Below, one piece after another: positions 1 through 7,663 of a DNA stretch of 10,002 nucleotides (its first letter is position 1; every line of letters starts with the position of its first letter). Under the pieces are notes generated by a model. The model saw only the letters and a list, made by a program, of their open reading frames with translations. It did no database searches and was not told the DNA's origin. Source of the DNA: Burkholderiales bacterium (GTDB lineage Bacteria > Pseudomonadota > Gammaproteobacteria > Burkholderiales > Burkholderiaceae_C); NCBI GenBank assembly GCA_947474415.1, contig CANJKD010000035.1, positions 1-10,002 on the forward strand, in the 5' to 3' direction. The translations under genes were made by a program, and so were the position numbers.

Positions 1-477
1 CCCGTCATCTTCAAACAGCGCCGCAACGGCCTGGACGGGGGGGAGATCGTGGTCTACAAGTTCCGCTCGATGACCTCGCAAGACAACGGCTCGGTCGTGC
101 AGCAGGCCACCAAGGGCGACGCTCGCATCACGCGGTTCGGTGCGTTCATCCGCCGCACTTCGCTGGACGAACTGCCGCAGTTCATCAACGTGCTGCAAGG
201 GCGCATGAGCATCGTCGGCCCCCGCCCGCATGCGGTAGCCCACAACGAGCAGTACCGGCAGTTGATCAAGGCCTACATGGTGCGGCACAAGGTCAAGCCC
301 GGCATCACCGGCTGGGCCCAGGTGAACGGCCACCGTGGCGAGACCGACACAATCGAGAAGATGCAGGCGCGCGTCGAATACGATCTGGAGTACCTGCGCA
401 ACTGGTCTCTCGGGCTCGACCTGCAGATCATCGCGCGCACGATCCGGCTGGTGTTCTTCGACCGGAACGCTTACTGA
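1..477 (+). CDS. Undecaprenyl-phosphate sugar-1-phosphate transferase (WcaJ/EPS priming transferase), C-terminal part
   Basis: This is the last 158 residues of a bacterial sugar transferase; the 5' part lies outside the window and the frame is open from base 1. The family transfers glucose-1-phosphate or galactose-1-phosphate from a UDP-sugar to undecaprenyl phosphate at the inner membrane, the first step of repeat-unit assembly. Visible motifs are PVIFKQRRNG at the window edge, YKFRSM (about residues 19-24), the Asp-Glu pair in TSLDELPQF, MSIVGPRPHA, KPGITGWAQVNG, RGETDT, and a C terminus ending in NAY. The last four features are typical of the undecaprenyl-phosphate glucose phosphotransferase branch with an N-terminal membrane domain, which would be upstream here. 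Glucose as the substrate is likely but not proven by sequence. epsL follows after a 70-bp gap. Confidence 0.93.
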   Translation, partial: PVIFKQRRNGLDGGEIVVYKFRSMTSQDNGSVVQQATKGDARITRFGAFIRRTSLDELPQFINVLQGRMSIVGPRPHAVAHNEQYRQLIKAYMVRHKVKPGITGWAQVNGHRGETDTIEKMQARVEYDLEYLRNWSLGLDLQIIARTIRLVFFDRNAY

Positions 478-536
478 GCTCGCAAGCCCTTGCACGGCCT
501 GGCGCCCGGCCCGCCTGACAGTGCCGTTCGCCACGT

Positions 537-540
537 GGAG
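537..540 (+). promoter_or_regulatory. Ribosome binding site that fixes the epsL start
   Basis: GGAG lies 7 nt before the ATG at 548. The same frame is open from an upstream ATG at 335, but that would overlap the priming transferase gene by over 140 bp and put a long non-secretory stretch before the signal peptide. The site and the signal peptide together favour 548. Confidence 0.7.
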
Positions 541-547
541 ACATCGA

Positions 548-1807
548 ATGCAACGTCTGAAACTTCATCGTTCTGCCGGCATCAAGGCTCCTGCGCTGGC
601 CGCAGTGCTCGCGGCGGCCAGCGCAGGCGCATGGGCCGCTGAGCCCAGCCCGTATTACATCGGTGTGACCACATCACTGGCGCACGACTCGAACGTCTAC
701 CGCACGCCGGACGGCCGGGGCGACACCTATGGCGGCCTGGGCCTGGTGGGCGGTTTCGATCAATCAATCAACCGGCAGCGCATCTTTGCCGACCTGAACG
801 TCCACGACAACATTTACGCGCGCGAAAAGACGCTCAACAACATCAGCTACGGCCTGAACGCCGGCTGGGATTGGGCGACGATCGACCGGCTCAGCGGCGG
901 CGTGACCCTCGGCGCCACCCAGGGTCTTGCCAGCTACAACAACAACAGCACAAGCACCCCCAATACCGCGCGCGACCTCCTCAAGACCGAGCGCCTGGGG
1001 GCCAGGGCCCTCTGGGGTGGGGACGCTGCACTGAACCTGACCAGCGCCTACGGCTACAACCGGATCAGCTACTCGGAGTCGATCGCCTCCGACTCATCGC
1101 AGCACACAGGCAGCCTGGGCGCGTCTTACCGGGTGGGGCCCACACTGCGCCTGGGCGCAGCCCTGCGCTTGACGCGTGCGGTGGATCCACAAGCATTCCA
1201 GACCGCGCCCGGCGTCTACCAATCGAACACTGTCAAGGGCCGCAACCTCGACCTGACTGCCGACTGGCGCAGCACCGCCCAAACGAATCTGAGTGGCCGC
1301 GTGAGTTGGAGACACGAATCCAACTCCGGCCTGAGTGACCGCGACAGCTCCGGGCTGACCGGCGGCCTGACCGCGAACTACGCACCCACCGCGCGGCTCA
1401 CATTCAATGCCTCGCTGAGCCGCGACACCGGCGCCAATTCGTCGTTCTTCAACCAGACCGACCCGACCACCGGCCAGCGCACCACCAACCAGGCGGCGAA
1501 CAACCAGACCTACGACACTGCAGGTGTCGGTGCGACCTACGCGGTCACCACCAAGATCGGCCTGACCAGTGGGCTTCAAAACCGGCGCGGCAACATCACG
1601 AACCAGGTTTTCGTCGGCGTGGTGCCGGCCAACAACGACTACACCGACATCACCACCAGTGCCTCGTTCGGCGTGAATTACGCGGTGGCGCGCAACTGGT
1701 CGACCGGCTGCCTCCTTGAGTACATGAAGCGCGACGTGTCTGGCCTGCGGCCATACGCCTACAACGCGAACGTCGTCAGCTGCACCGCGCAGTTCACGTT
1801 GCGATGA
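548..1807 (+). CDS. epsL: EpsL-like outer-membrane beta-barrel protein of an exopolysaccharide locus
   Basis: A 419-residue secreted protein. The start at 548 gives a classical signal peptide: basic residues K5, H7, R8 and K13, a hydrophobic Ala/Leu stretch, and an AxA-type cleavage site near residue 30 (AGAWA before AEPSPYY). The mature part has alternating polar/hydrophobic strands, many Asn, Thr, Ser, Gly and Tyr residues and few Cys, and ends in a strand (TAQFTLR), as expected of an outer-membrane beta-barrel. The LAHDSNVYR stretch just after the signal peptide and the position next to a priming transferase fit the EpsL family, found in betaproteobacterial EPS loci that often also carry an exosortase. 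A role in export or outer-membrane passage of the polymer is inferred from context. The stop overlaps the galE start (ATGA). The family call is from memory of the family and is less certain than the barrel call. Confidence 0.78.
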   Translation: MQRLKLHRSAGIKAPALAAVLAAASAGAWAAEPSPYYIGVTTSLAHDSNVYRTPDGRGDTYGGLGLVGGFDQSINRQRIFADLNVHDNIYAREKTLNNISYGLNAGWDWATIDRLSGGVTLGATQGLASYNNNSTSTPNTARDLLKTERLGARALWGGDAALNLTSAYGYNRISYSESIASDSSQHTGSLGASYRVGPTLRLGAALRLTRAVDPQAFQTAPGVYQSNTVKGRNLDLTADWRSTAQTNLSGRVSWRHESNSGLSDRDSSGLTGGLTANYAPTARLTFNASLSRDTGANSSFFNQTDPTTGQRTTNQAANNQTYDTAGVGATYAVTTKIGLTSGLQNRRGNITNQVFVGVVPANNDYTDITTSASFGVNYAVARNWSTGCLLEYMKRDVSGLRPYAYNANVVSCTAQFTLR

Positions 1808-2826
1808 CCGCGCCTCGGGTGCTGCTGACAGGCGCGGCGGGCTACATCGGCTCGCACACCTGGCTTGCACTGCTCGAAGCGGGCTTCCGGGTCATCGGCC
1901 TCGACGACTTCTCGAACAGTTCACCCGAGGTCTTGAACCGGCTGCAGACGTTGTCGGGCACCGCGCCCGAGTTCGTGCGCGCCGACGTACGCGACGCCAT
2001 GGCACTCAACGCCGTGTTCAGCGCGGAACCCATTGACGCCGTGGTGCACTTCGCGGCCTTCAAGGCCGTCGGTGAAAGCACTGCAAAGCCGCTGGCCTAT
2101 TACGCCAACAACATCGGCGGCCTGCTCGCGCTGACCGAGGCCATGCAGCGCCATGCCTGCAAAACGCTGGTGTTCAGTTCCAGCGCCACCGTCTACGGCA
2201 ACCCGGAGCAATTGCCGATCCGCGAGGACGCGCCCTTGTCGGCCACCAACCCGTACGGCTCAACCAAGTTGATGGGCGAAGACATTCTTCGCGACCTGCA
2301 GCGCGCTGACCCGCAATGGGCGATGGCCCTGCTGCGCTACTTCAACCCGGTGGGCGCGCACCAGAGCGGCCTGATCGGCGAAGACCCGCGCGGCATACCC
2401 AACAACCTGCTGCCCTTCGTGACGCAAGTGGCCGTGGGCCGGCGCCCGCACCTGCAGGTCTTCGGCAACGACTACAACACGCCCGATGGCACCGGCGTGC
2501 GTGACTACATCCATGTGCTCGACCTCGCCGCCGGCCATGCAGCCGCACTGTATTACCTGCTCGACCAGCGCCGCCCGATCACCGCCAACCTGGGCACTGG
2601 CAGCGGCCACAGCGTGCTCGAAGTGGTGCGGGCGTTCGAGCTCGCCAGCGGCCGCCCGGTGCCCGTACAGTTTGCGCCGCGCCGGCCGGGTGACATCGCC
2701 GCGTCTTATGCCGACGCCACACTGGCCCACCAGCTGCTTGGTTGGCGCACCACGCACGATCTGGCGGCCATGTGCGCCGACAGCTGGCGCTGGCAACGCC
2801 AGAACCCGAACGGGCTCGCCGGGTGA
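1804..2826 (+). CDS. galE: UDP-glucose 4-epimerase
   Basis: A 340-residue cytoplasmic NAD-dependent epimerase of the short-chain dehydrogenase/reductase (SDR) superfamily that interconverts UDP-glucose and UDP-galactose. The nucleotide-binding loop GAAGYIGSH is at residues 10-18, followed by LDDFSNSS (33-40). Catalytic residues align with known GalE: Ser127 in FSSSATVYG, Tyr151 and Lys155 in NPYGSTK. The downstream GalE signatures RYFNPVGAH, GIPNNLLPF, the YNTPDGTGVRDYIHV block and NLGTGSGHSVLEV are all present. Length is normal for the family. The ATG lies inside the epsL stop (ATGA), so translational coupling is likely; no strong Shine-Dalgarno site precedes it. In this locus it would provide UDP-galactose for the polymer. 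The broader UDP-sugar epimerase family includes enzymes acting on N-acetylated sugars, but the motif set fits true GalE best. Confidence 0.95.
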   Translation: MTAPRVLLTGAAGYIGSHTWLALLEAGFRVIGLDDFSNSSPEVLNRLQTLSGTAPEFVRADVRDAMALNAVFSAEPIDAVVHFAAFKAVGESTAKPLAYYANNIGGLLALTEAMQRHACKTLVFSSSATVYGNPEQLPIREDAPLSATNPYGSTKLMGEDILRDLQRADPQWAMALLRYFNPVGAHQSGLIGEDPRGIPNNLLPFVTQVAVGRRPHLQVFGNDYNTPDGTGVRDYIHVLDLAAGHAAALYYLLDQRRPITANLGTGSGHSVLEVVRAFELASGRPVPVQFAPRRPGDIAASYADATLAHQLLGWRTTHDLAAMCADSWRWQRQNPNGLAG

Positions 2827-2865
2827 AGCCACCGAATCCTGACTTGCCCGGACCTGACTTCTGAC

Positions 2866-4335
2866 ATGACCACGATCCACGTTCAACCCGTCATCATGGC
2901 GGGCGGCAGCGGCACCCGGCTCTGGCCGCTGTCGCGTGCCCAGCACCCGAAACAATTCCTCGTGCTCAGTGGCAACCGCAGCCTGTTCCAGCAAGCCACG
3001 CAGCGGCTTTCGGCACTGGTTGCGGCCGACATCGTGGTGGCTGCGCCCTGCATCGTCGGCAACGAGGAACACCGCTTTCTGGTGCTCGACCAGTTGCGCG
3101 AACTGAAACTGCCCCCCGCCACCGCACTGCTCGAACCGATGGGCCGCAACACCGCTCCGGCGATGACGCTGGCCGCACTGCATGCACTCGAATCCGGCAG
3201 CGACCCGGTGCTCGTCGTCAGCCCCGCAGACCAAACCGTCACCGACGACGCCGCCTTCACACTCGCATTGCAACGCGCGGTCCGCGTGGCCGCCGGTGGC
3301 GCGATCGTGGTGTTGGGCATCGCACCCGACCGTCCCGAAACGGGCTTTGGCTACATCCGCGCCGAGGCAGGCCCTGCGGATGCTCCAGACAGCGTGCCCC
3401 TGGTTCAACGCTTCGTCGAAAAGCCTGACCTCACGACCGCGCAGCGCTATCTCGGCGAGGGCCACTACTACTGGAACAGCGGCATGTTCGTAGTGCGCGC
3501 TTCGGTGTGGCTGGCCGCGATCGAACGCTTCCGCACCGACATCGCCGCTGCATCGCGGCTGGCCTGGGCCGCCAGAACGGTGGATGCCAGTTTCATCCGC
3601 CCCGGCGCCGCCGAGTTCGCCGCGATCCCGAGCGAGTCGGTCGACTACGCGGTGATGGAACCCGTGACTGCAGCACCCGGCGAGTTCGGCTTCGACCTGC
3701 GCATGGTGCCCCTGGCTGCCGGCTGGTCCGACCTGGGCGCGTGGGACGCCGTCTGGCAGGTCAGCCCCAAAGACGCCGCCGGCAACGCCAGCGTGGGCGA
3801 CGTGCTCGTCAACGACAGCCGTGACACCCTCGTGCACGCCACGAGCCGGCTCGTTGGCGTGGTGGGCCTGGCCAACGTGGTGGTGGTCGAAACCCCGGAT
3901 GCCGTGCTCGTCATCGACCGCGCGCGCAGCCAGGACGTGAAGAGCATCGTCGGCCAACTGACCGCCTCGGGCCGCAGCGAACAGACGCTGCACCGCCAGG
4001 TGCACCGGCCCTGGGGCTGGTACGACAGCATCGACTCGGGCAGCCGGTTCCAGGTCAAGCGCATCATGGTCAAGCCGGGCGCGAGCCTGAGCCTGCAGAA
4101 GCACCACCACCGCGCCGAACACTGGATCGTCGTCAGCGGCACGGCCGAGGTGACCAACGGCGACCAGGTGATCTTGCTCACGGAGAACCAGAGCACCTAC
4201 ATCCCGCTGGGCACGGTGCACCGCCTCAAGAACCCCGGCAAGGTGCCGCTCGAGATCATCGAGGTGCAGTCGGGCAGCTACCTTGGCGAAGACGACATCG
4301 TGCGGTTCGAAGACACTTATGGACGGGTCAAGTAG
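2866..4335 (+). CDS. manC: Bifunctional mannose-1-phosphate guanylyltransferase / mannose-6-phosphate isomerase
   Basis: A 489-residue cytoplasmic type II enzyme (ManC/AlgA/XanB/CpsB type) with two activities: isomerisation of fructose-6-phosphate to mannose-6-phosphate and formation of GDP-mannose from mannose-1-phosphate and GTP. The N-terminal nucleotidyltransferase shows GGSGTRLWPLSR (13-24) followed by HPKQF, EPMGRNTAPA (90-99), VSPADQ (118-123), FVEKP (183-187) and YYWNSGMF (201-208). The C-terminal cupin isomerase begins near residue 378 (VHRPWGWY) and has the QKHHHRAEHW metal-binding motif (411-420), then PLGTVHRL (447-454). Length is typical and both halves look intact. The gap after galE is 39 bp, with only a weak purine stretch before the ATG. 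The phosphomannomutase needed between the two reactions is not in the window, nor are GDP-mannose-modifying enzymes, so mannose itself is the simplest product. Confidence 0.95.
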   Translation: MTTIHVQPVIMAGGSGTRLWPLSRAQHPKQFLVLSGNRSLFQQATQRLSALVAADIVVAAPCIVGNEEHRFLVLDQLRELKLPPATALLEPMGRNTAPAMTLAALHALESGSDPVLVVSPADQTVTDDAAFTLALQRAVRVAAGGAIVVLGIAPDRPETGFGYIRAEAGPADAPDSVPLVQRFVEKPDLTTAQRYLGEGHYYWNSGMFVVRASVWLAAIERFRTDIAAASRLAWAARTVDASFIRPGAAEFAAIPSESVDYAVMEPVTAAPGEFGFDLRMVPLAAGWSDLGAWDAVWQVSPKDAAGNASVGDVLVNDSRDTLVHATSRLVGVVGLANVVVVETPDAVLVIDRARSQDVKSIVGQLTASGRSEQTLHRQVHRPWGWYDSIDSGSRFQVKRIMVKPGASLSLQKHHHRAEHWIVVSGTAEVTNGDQVILLTENQSTYIPLGTVHRLKNPGKVPLEIIEVQSGSYLGEDDIVRFEDTYGRVK

Positions 4336-4580
4336 CCGTGCAGACTGGCGCCGGCCGGGTGCGGCTAAAACAACACCTTGCGTCGAACGCGGGATGGTTC
4401 ATGACCCCGATCTGAAAACTGCCGCCACAATCCTGCCGGCGTTAGCATGATTCCCGGAAGCGGCCAAGCGGGTTGCGCCCCTTTTTTTAGAGGGCCGCAG
4501 CAGGTTACGGGGAGTGATTGGCGCACGATATCGGCCCAATGCTTTAGGGGCACAGAGACCTTCCGGTTGAAAATCTGACG
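4336..4580 (+). other. Non-coding spacer between manC and the DUF535 gene
   Basis: A 245-bp stretch with no plausible gene and a visibly lower GC content than its neighbours. It contains a run of seven T at 4482-4488 enclosed by the inverted repeat GCGGCC (4460-4465) / GGCCGC (4493-4498), and an A/T-rich patch near 4368-4377. It is the longest gap inside the otherwise tightly packed gene row, so it is the natural place for an operon break, with a terminator for the upstream genes and/or a promoter and leader for the DUF535-rfb genes. I could not identify a convincing -35/-10 pair or a known riboswitch motif in it. Confidence 0.6.
4460..4498 (+). terminator. Possible hairpin/terminator-like element downstream of manC
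   Basis: GCGGCC (4460-4465) can pair with GGCCGC (4493-4498). Nested inside, GGG (4470-4472) can pair with CCC (4478-4480) across a 5-nt loop, directly followed by C and seven T. The short inner stem is weak for an intrinsic terminator, and the alternative outer pairing would place the T run in a loop. It could therefore be a weak terminator, a switchable leader structure or chance. Confidence 0.3.
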
Positions 4581-5606
4581 ATGCCCTTGGTACTGCCGCC
4601 TCCCGTCGACAACCGCCCGGCCACGCCGCGCGTGAAGGTACCCTCCGATCCACTGGAAGAGCACTCGTCTGCGCGGCAGAAACTCGCCTCGGTATCCATG
4701 TCAGAACTGTTCGATCTGCTGTGTTTCGTTCTACAGGGCGCCGAGAAGGCGAGCCCGGGCTATGCGGCTTCCGAGCTCTTTCTGTTTTCCAAGATTGCAT
4801 TCGTGTGGTTCGGCGACCTTCGGCGCCTGAAGGCAATGCGTTCGGGCTGGCCCGATACCGGCCTGGCGCGGGCGCTTCGCGAACGACCCGGAGTGCTCGG
4901 ATTGGCGGTCTGGCCGTACATTCATGCGGGTTGGAACTTCGAGCAGAAGCTTGGCGCATTCGAAGCCCACTTTCGCAGCATCGCAAGCATCGCACCCCGG
5001 CTCGATCTGTCGACCCATGAAACCCTCGTCGTCGCTTCGCTGGAAGACATCCGACCCGGCCTGCGGTTGGTCCTGGATCGCGCGGCATGGTTCAGCCGCG
5101 AAGGTGAACTCGTGCTGAATATCTTTCTGCATGACAAACGACTTTTTTCGCTCGCCTTTTCGGTCGGACTCGACGCGGGGCAGAGCGTCGTTCGTGTCGG
5201 TGCACTGCAGGGCGTGAGGGACGAAAACATCCTTGACCTGTACCGGGATCTCACCAAGGAAATGCACGGGCTGCGGCCGCGTGACCTTCTGCTCGACGCC
5301 TTGCGAATGATGTGTTCGGTGATCGGGATCACCAAGATTCTTGCGATTGCAGACCGCAACCGCCAGCATCGGAACGTCTACTTCGGCCAGGCCAAGTCTC
5401 AGAAGCTCGAAGGCGATTACGACGCCGTCTGGACCGAGCAAGGCGGGGTCTGCCGCGACTCAGGGTTTTTCGAGTTCAGCAGCAAAATCGAGTTTCGGGA
5501 CATGGAAGACATCCCTTCAAAGAAGCGTTCGATGTACCGGCGCCGGTATGAATTCCTGGCCGCACTGGCGGACCAGATTTCAACGAACTGCACACAAAAA
5601 ACATGA
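4581..5606 (+). CDS. DUF535 (VirK/YbjX) family protein
   Basis: A 341-residue protein that I recognise as DUF535, the family of Shigella/Salmonella VirK and E. coli YbjX. Biochemical function is not established; some members affect virulence, envelope properties or stress resistance. Family blocks visible: [19 protein letters not shown] (102-120), the SVGLDAG...VRVGALQG region (194-211), [19 protein letters not shown] (224-242), [10 protein letters not shown] (280-289) and the basic C-terminal block [16 protein letters not shown] (314-329). There is no signal peptide or clear membrane span, so a cytoplasmic location is likely. The first roughly 40 residues are Pro-rich and lack family features. 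An alternative start is Met40 (4698), but neither start has a good Shine-Dalgarno site. Parts of the gene are lower in GC than the flanking genes, for instance around 5101-5160, which may hint at a separate origin. The stop overlaps the rfbB start (ATGA). Confidence 0.85.
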   Translation: MPLVLPPPVDNRPATPRVKVPSDPLEEHSSARQKLASVSMSELFDLLCFVLQGAEKASPGYAASELFLFSKIAFVWFGDLRRLKAMRSGWPDTGLARALRERPGVLGLAVWPYIHAGWNFEQKLGAFEAHFRSIASIAPRLDLSTHETLVVASLEDIRPGLRLVLDRAAWFSREGELVLNIFLHDKRLFSLAFSVGLDAGQSVVRVGALQGVRDENILDLYRDLTKEMHGLRPRDLLLDALRMMCSVIGITKILAIADRNRQHRNVYFGQAKSQKLEGDYDAVWTEQGGVCRDSGFFEFSSKIEFRDMEDIPSKKRSMYRRRYEFLAALADQISTNCTQKT

Positions 5607-6706
5607 TCCTTGTCACTGGCGGCGCCGGCTTCATCGGCGCCAATTTCGTGCTCGACTGGATTGAACAGACCGGTGAGGCCGTCGTCAACCTCGACGCCCT
5701 CACCTACGCCGGCAACCTGGAAAGCCTGCGCTCCTTGACCGGCGACGCGCGCCATGTGTTCGTCAAGGGCGACATCACCGACAGCGCCTTGCTCGACTCA
5801 CTGCTGGCGCAGCACAGGCCCCGCGCCGTGGTCCACTTCGCCGCCGAAAGCCATGTCGACCGCAGCATCCACGGCCCCGGTGCGTTCATCAAGACCAATG
5901 TGGAAGGCACCTTCACGCTGCTCGAAGCGGTGCGCGCCCACTGGTCCACGCTCGAAGCCGGCGCGAAGGCCGCGTTCCGCTTCCACCATGTCTCGACCGA
6001 CGAGGTCTACGGCTCGCTCGGCAAGGGCGACCCGCCGTTCACCGAGGCCCACCTTTACGAGCCGAACAGCCCGTACTCGGCCAGCAAGGCCGCCAGCGAC
6101 CACCTGGTGCGCGCCTGGCACCACACCTACGGCCTGCCGGTGCTGACCACCAACTGCTCGAACAACTACGGCCCCTATCACTTCCCGGAGAAGCTGATCC
6201 CGCTGATGATCGTCAACGCCCTCGCCGGCAAACCGCTGCCGGTGTATGGCGACGGCCAGCAAGTGCGCGACTGGCTTTATGTGACAGACCATTGCGCCGC
6301 CATCCGCGAAGTGCTGGCGCGCGGCCATGTGGGCGAAACCTACAACGTCGGCGGCTGGAACGAGAAGCCGAACATCGACATCGTGCACACCGTCTGCGCC
6401 CTGCTCGATGAAATGCAACCCGACCCGGCCGGCCCTTACAGCCGACTGATCACCTACGTGACCGACCGCCCCGGCCACGACCGCCGCTATGCCATCGATG
6501 CGCGCAAGATTGAGCGCGAACTCGGCTGGAAGCCGGCCGAGACCTTCGAGTCGGGCATCCGCAAGACAGTACGCTGGTACCTCGACCACACCGAGTGGGT
6601 GGGGCACGTGCAGAGCGGCTCGTACCGCGACTGGGTGGCGACGAACTATCAAGACCGAGCCGGCGATCACGCTGCCGACTCGGCAAGCACGGGCAGCGGC
6701 GCATGA
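5603..6706 (+). CDS. rfbB: dTDP-glucose 4,6-dehydratase
   Basis: A 367-residue SDR enzyme, also called RmlB, catalysing the second step of dTDP-L-rhamnose synthesis: dTDP-glucose to dTDP-4-keto-6-deoxyglucose, using bound NAD in the cytoplasm. The Rossmann loop GGAGFIG is at 6-12, LDALTYAGN at 30-38, [12 protein letters not shown] at 78-89. The active-site residues Thr132, Asp133 and Glu134 (STDEVYG) and Tyr158/Lys162 (YSASK) are present, as are [18 protein letters not shown] (184-201), [13 protein letters not shown] (215-227) and the [11 protein letters not shown] block (289-299). It is slightly longer than usual because of a low-complexity tail (about 351-367, ending [10 protein letters not shown]). 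The ATG sits within the DUF535 stop and the stop overlaps the rfbD ATG, so it is coupled on both sides. Confidence 0.97.
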   Translation: MILVTGGAGFIGANFVLDWIEQTGEAVVNLDALTYAGNLESLRSLTGDARHVFVKGDITDSALLDSLLAQHRPRAVVHFAAESHVDRSIHGPGAFIKTNVEGTFTLLEAVRAHWSTLEAGAKAAFRFHHVSTDEVYGSLGKGDPPFTEAHLYEPNSPYSASKAASDHLVRAWHHTYGLPVLTTNCSNNYGPYHFPEKLIPLMIVNALAGKPLPVYGDGQQVRDWLYVTDHCAAIREVLARGHVGETYNVGGWNEKPNIDIVHTVCALLDEMQPDPAGPYSRLITYVTDRPGHDRRYAIDARKIERELGWKPAETFESGIRKTVRWYLDHTEWVGHVQSGSYRDWVATNYQDRAGDHAADSASTGSGA

Positions 6707-7605
6707 AGATCCTGCTGCTCGGCAAAGGCGGCCAGGTCGGCTGGGAGTTGCAACGCTCGCTGGCGCCGCTGGGCGACGTGATTGCGCTCGACTTCGACAG
6801 CCCCGGCCCGCTGCGCGCCGACTTCTCCGACCCCGAATCCCTCGCTGCCACTGTGCGTGCCGTGGCGCCGCAAATCATCGTCAATGCCGCCGCCCACACC
6901 GCCGTCGACAAGGCCGAGAGCGAACCCGAGTTCGTGCGCACGCTGAACGCCACCTCACCCGGTGTGCTGGCGCATGAGGCCGCCGCGCTCGGCGCCTGGC
7001 TGCTGCACTACAGCACCGACTATGTGTTCGACGGCAGCGGCAGCACGCCCTGGGTCGAAGGCTCGCCCACCGGCCCGCTCAGCGTGTATGGCAAGACCAA
7101 GCTCGAAGGCGAAGACGCCATTCGCGCCAGCGGTTGCCAACACCTCATCCTGCGCACCAGTTGGGTCTACGCGGCGCGCGGCGGCAACTTTGCCAAGACC
7201 ATGCTCAAGCTCGCCAAAGAGCGCGACCGGCTCACCGTGATAGCCGACCAGATCGGCGCGCCCACCGGTGCCGACCTGCTGGCCGACCTGAGCGCGCATT
7301 GCCTGCGCACGGCGCTGCAACGCCCCGAAGTGGCCGGCACCTACCACGCCGTGGCAGCCGGCGAAACCAGCTGGCACGGCTACGCACGCCACGTGATCGA
7401 GTTCGCCCGCGCTGCGGGGCAGCCGATCAAGGTGGCGCCGGGCGCCATCGAGCCCGTGCCCACCAGCGCGTTCCCGACACCCGCACGCCGGCCCGGCAAT
7501 TCGCGCATGAGCACGCAGAAATTGCAGCAGACCTTCGGGCTGACGCTGCCCACCTGGCAGGCTGGCGTGGAGCGCATGCTGACCGAGATCATGGTGGCAA
7601 TCTGA
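6703..7605 (+). CDS. rfbD: dTDP-4-dehydrorhamnose reductase
   Basis: A 300-residue NAD(P)H-dependent SDR enzyme, also called RmlD, which reduces dTDP-4-keto-L-rhamnose to dTDP-L-rhamnose, the last step of the pathway. Motifs: nucleotide-binding GKGGQVG (7-13), [12 protein letters not shown] (61-72), STDYVFDG (104-111), catalytic Tyr129 and Lys133 in YGKTK, RTSWVY (151-156), DQIGAPT (182-188), and the C-terminal RRPGNSRMS (262-270) typical of the family. The frame is open further upstream (from 6595), but the ATG at 6703 overlaps the rfbB stop as ATGA and starts exactly at the Rossmann strand (MKILLLG), so it is preferred. Length is normal. Confidence 0.96.
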   Translation: MKILLLGKGGQVGWELQRSLAPLGDVIALDFDSPGPLRADFSDPESLAATVRAVAPQIIVNAAAHTAVDKAESEPEFVRTLNATSPGVLAHEAAALGAWLLHYSTDYVFDGSGSTPWVEGSPTGPLSVYGKTKLEGEDAIRASGCQHLILRTSWVYAARGGNFAKTMLKLAKERDRLTVIADQIGAPTGADLLADLSAHCLRTALQRPEVAGTYHAVAAGETSWHGYARHVIEFARAAGQPIKVAPGAIEPVPTSAFPTPARRPGNSRMSTQKLQQTFGLTLPTWQAGVERMLTEIMVAI

Positions 7606-7663
7606 TCGCGGCTCGCGTCCGGTCACGCCCGCAGCCAGCCGCCCTTCGCCCGAGAATACCGCC

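Noticed and set aside
501..516. GG-N10-GC spacing in the GC-rich gap before epsL
   Set aside because: Only the GG and GC match; the rest of the -24 and -12 blocks differs, as expected by chance in such GC-rich sequence.
335..547. Upstream extension of the EpsL frame to an ATG at 335
   Set aside because: It would overlap the priming transferase gene and place a long hydrophilic stretch before a clear signal peptide; the GGAG site supports 548.
2260..4221. 653-codon open frame on the - strand opposite galE and manC
   Set aside because: It mirrors the high-GC codon pattern of the + strand genes, its translation is His/Ala/Arg-rich low-complexity with no family motifs, and both + strand genes are unmistakable.
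4518..4542. Sigma-54-like string TTGGCGCACG in the manC-DUF535 spacer
   Set aside because: The GG is not followed by GC at the required 10-nt spacing (the bases there are CG), so the -12 element is missing.
7606..7663. Possible own promoter for the antitoxin gene (GAGAAT near 7652)
   Set aside because: A -10-like hexamer is present, but nothing resembling a -35 box lies at the right distance.
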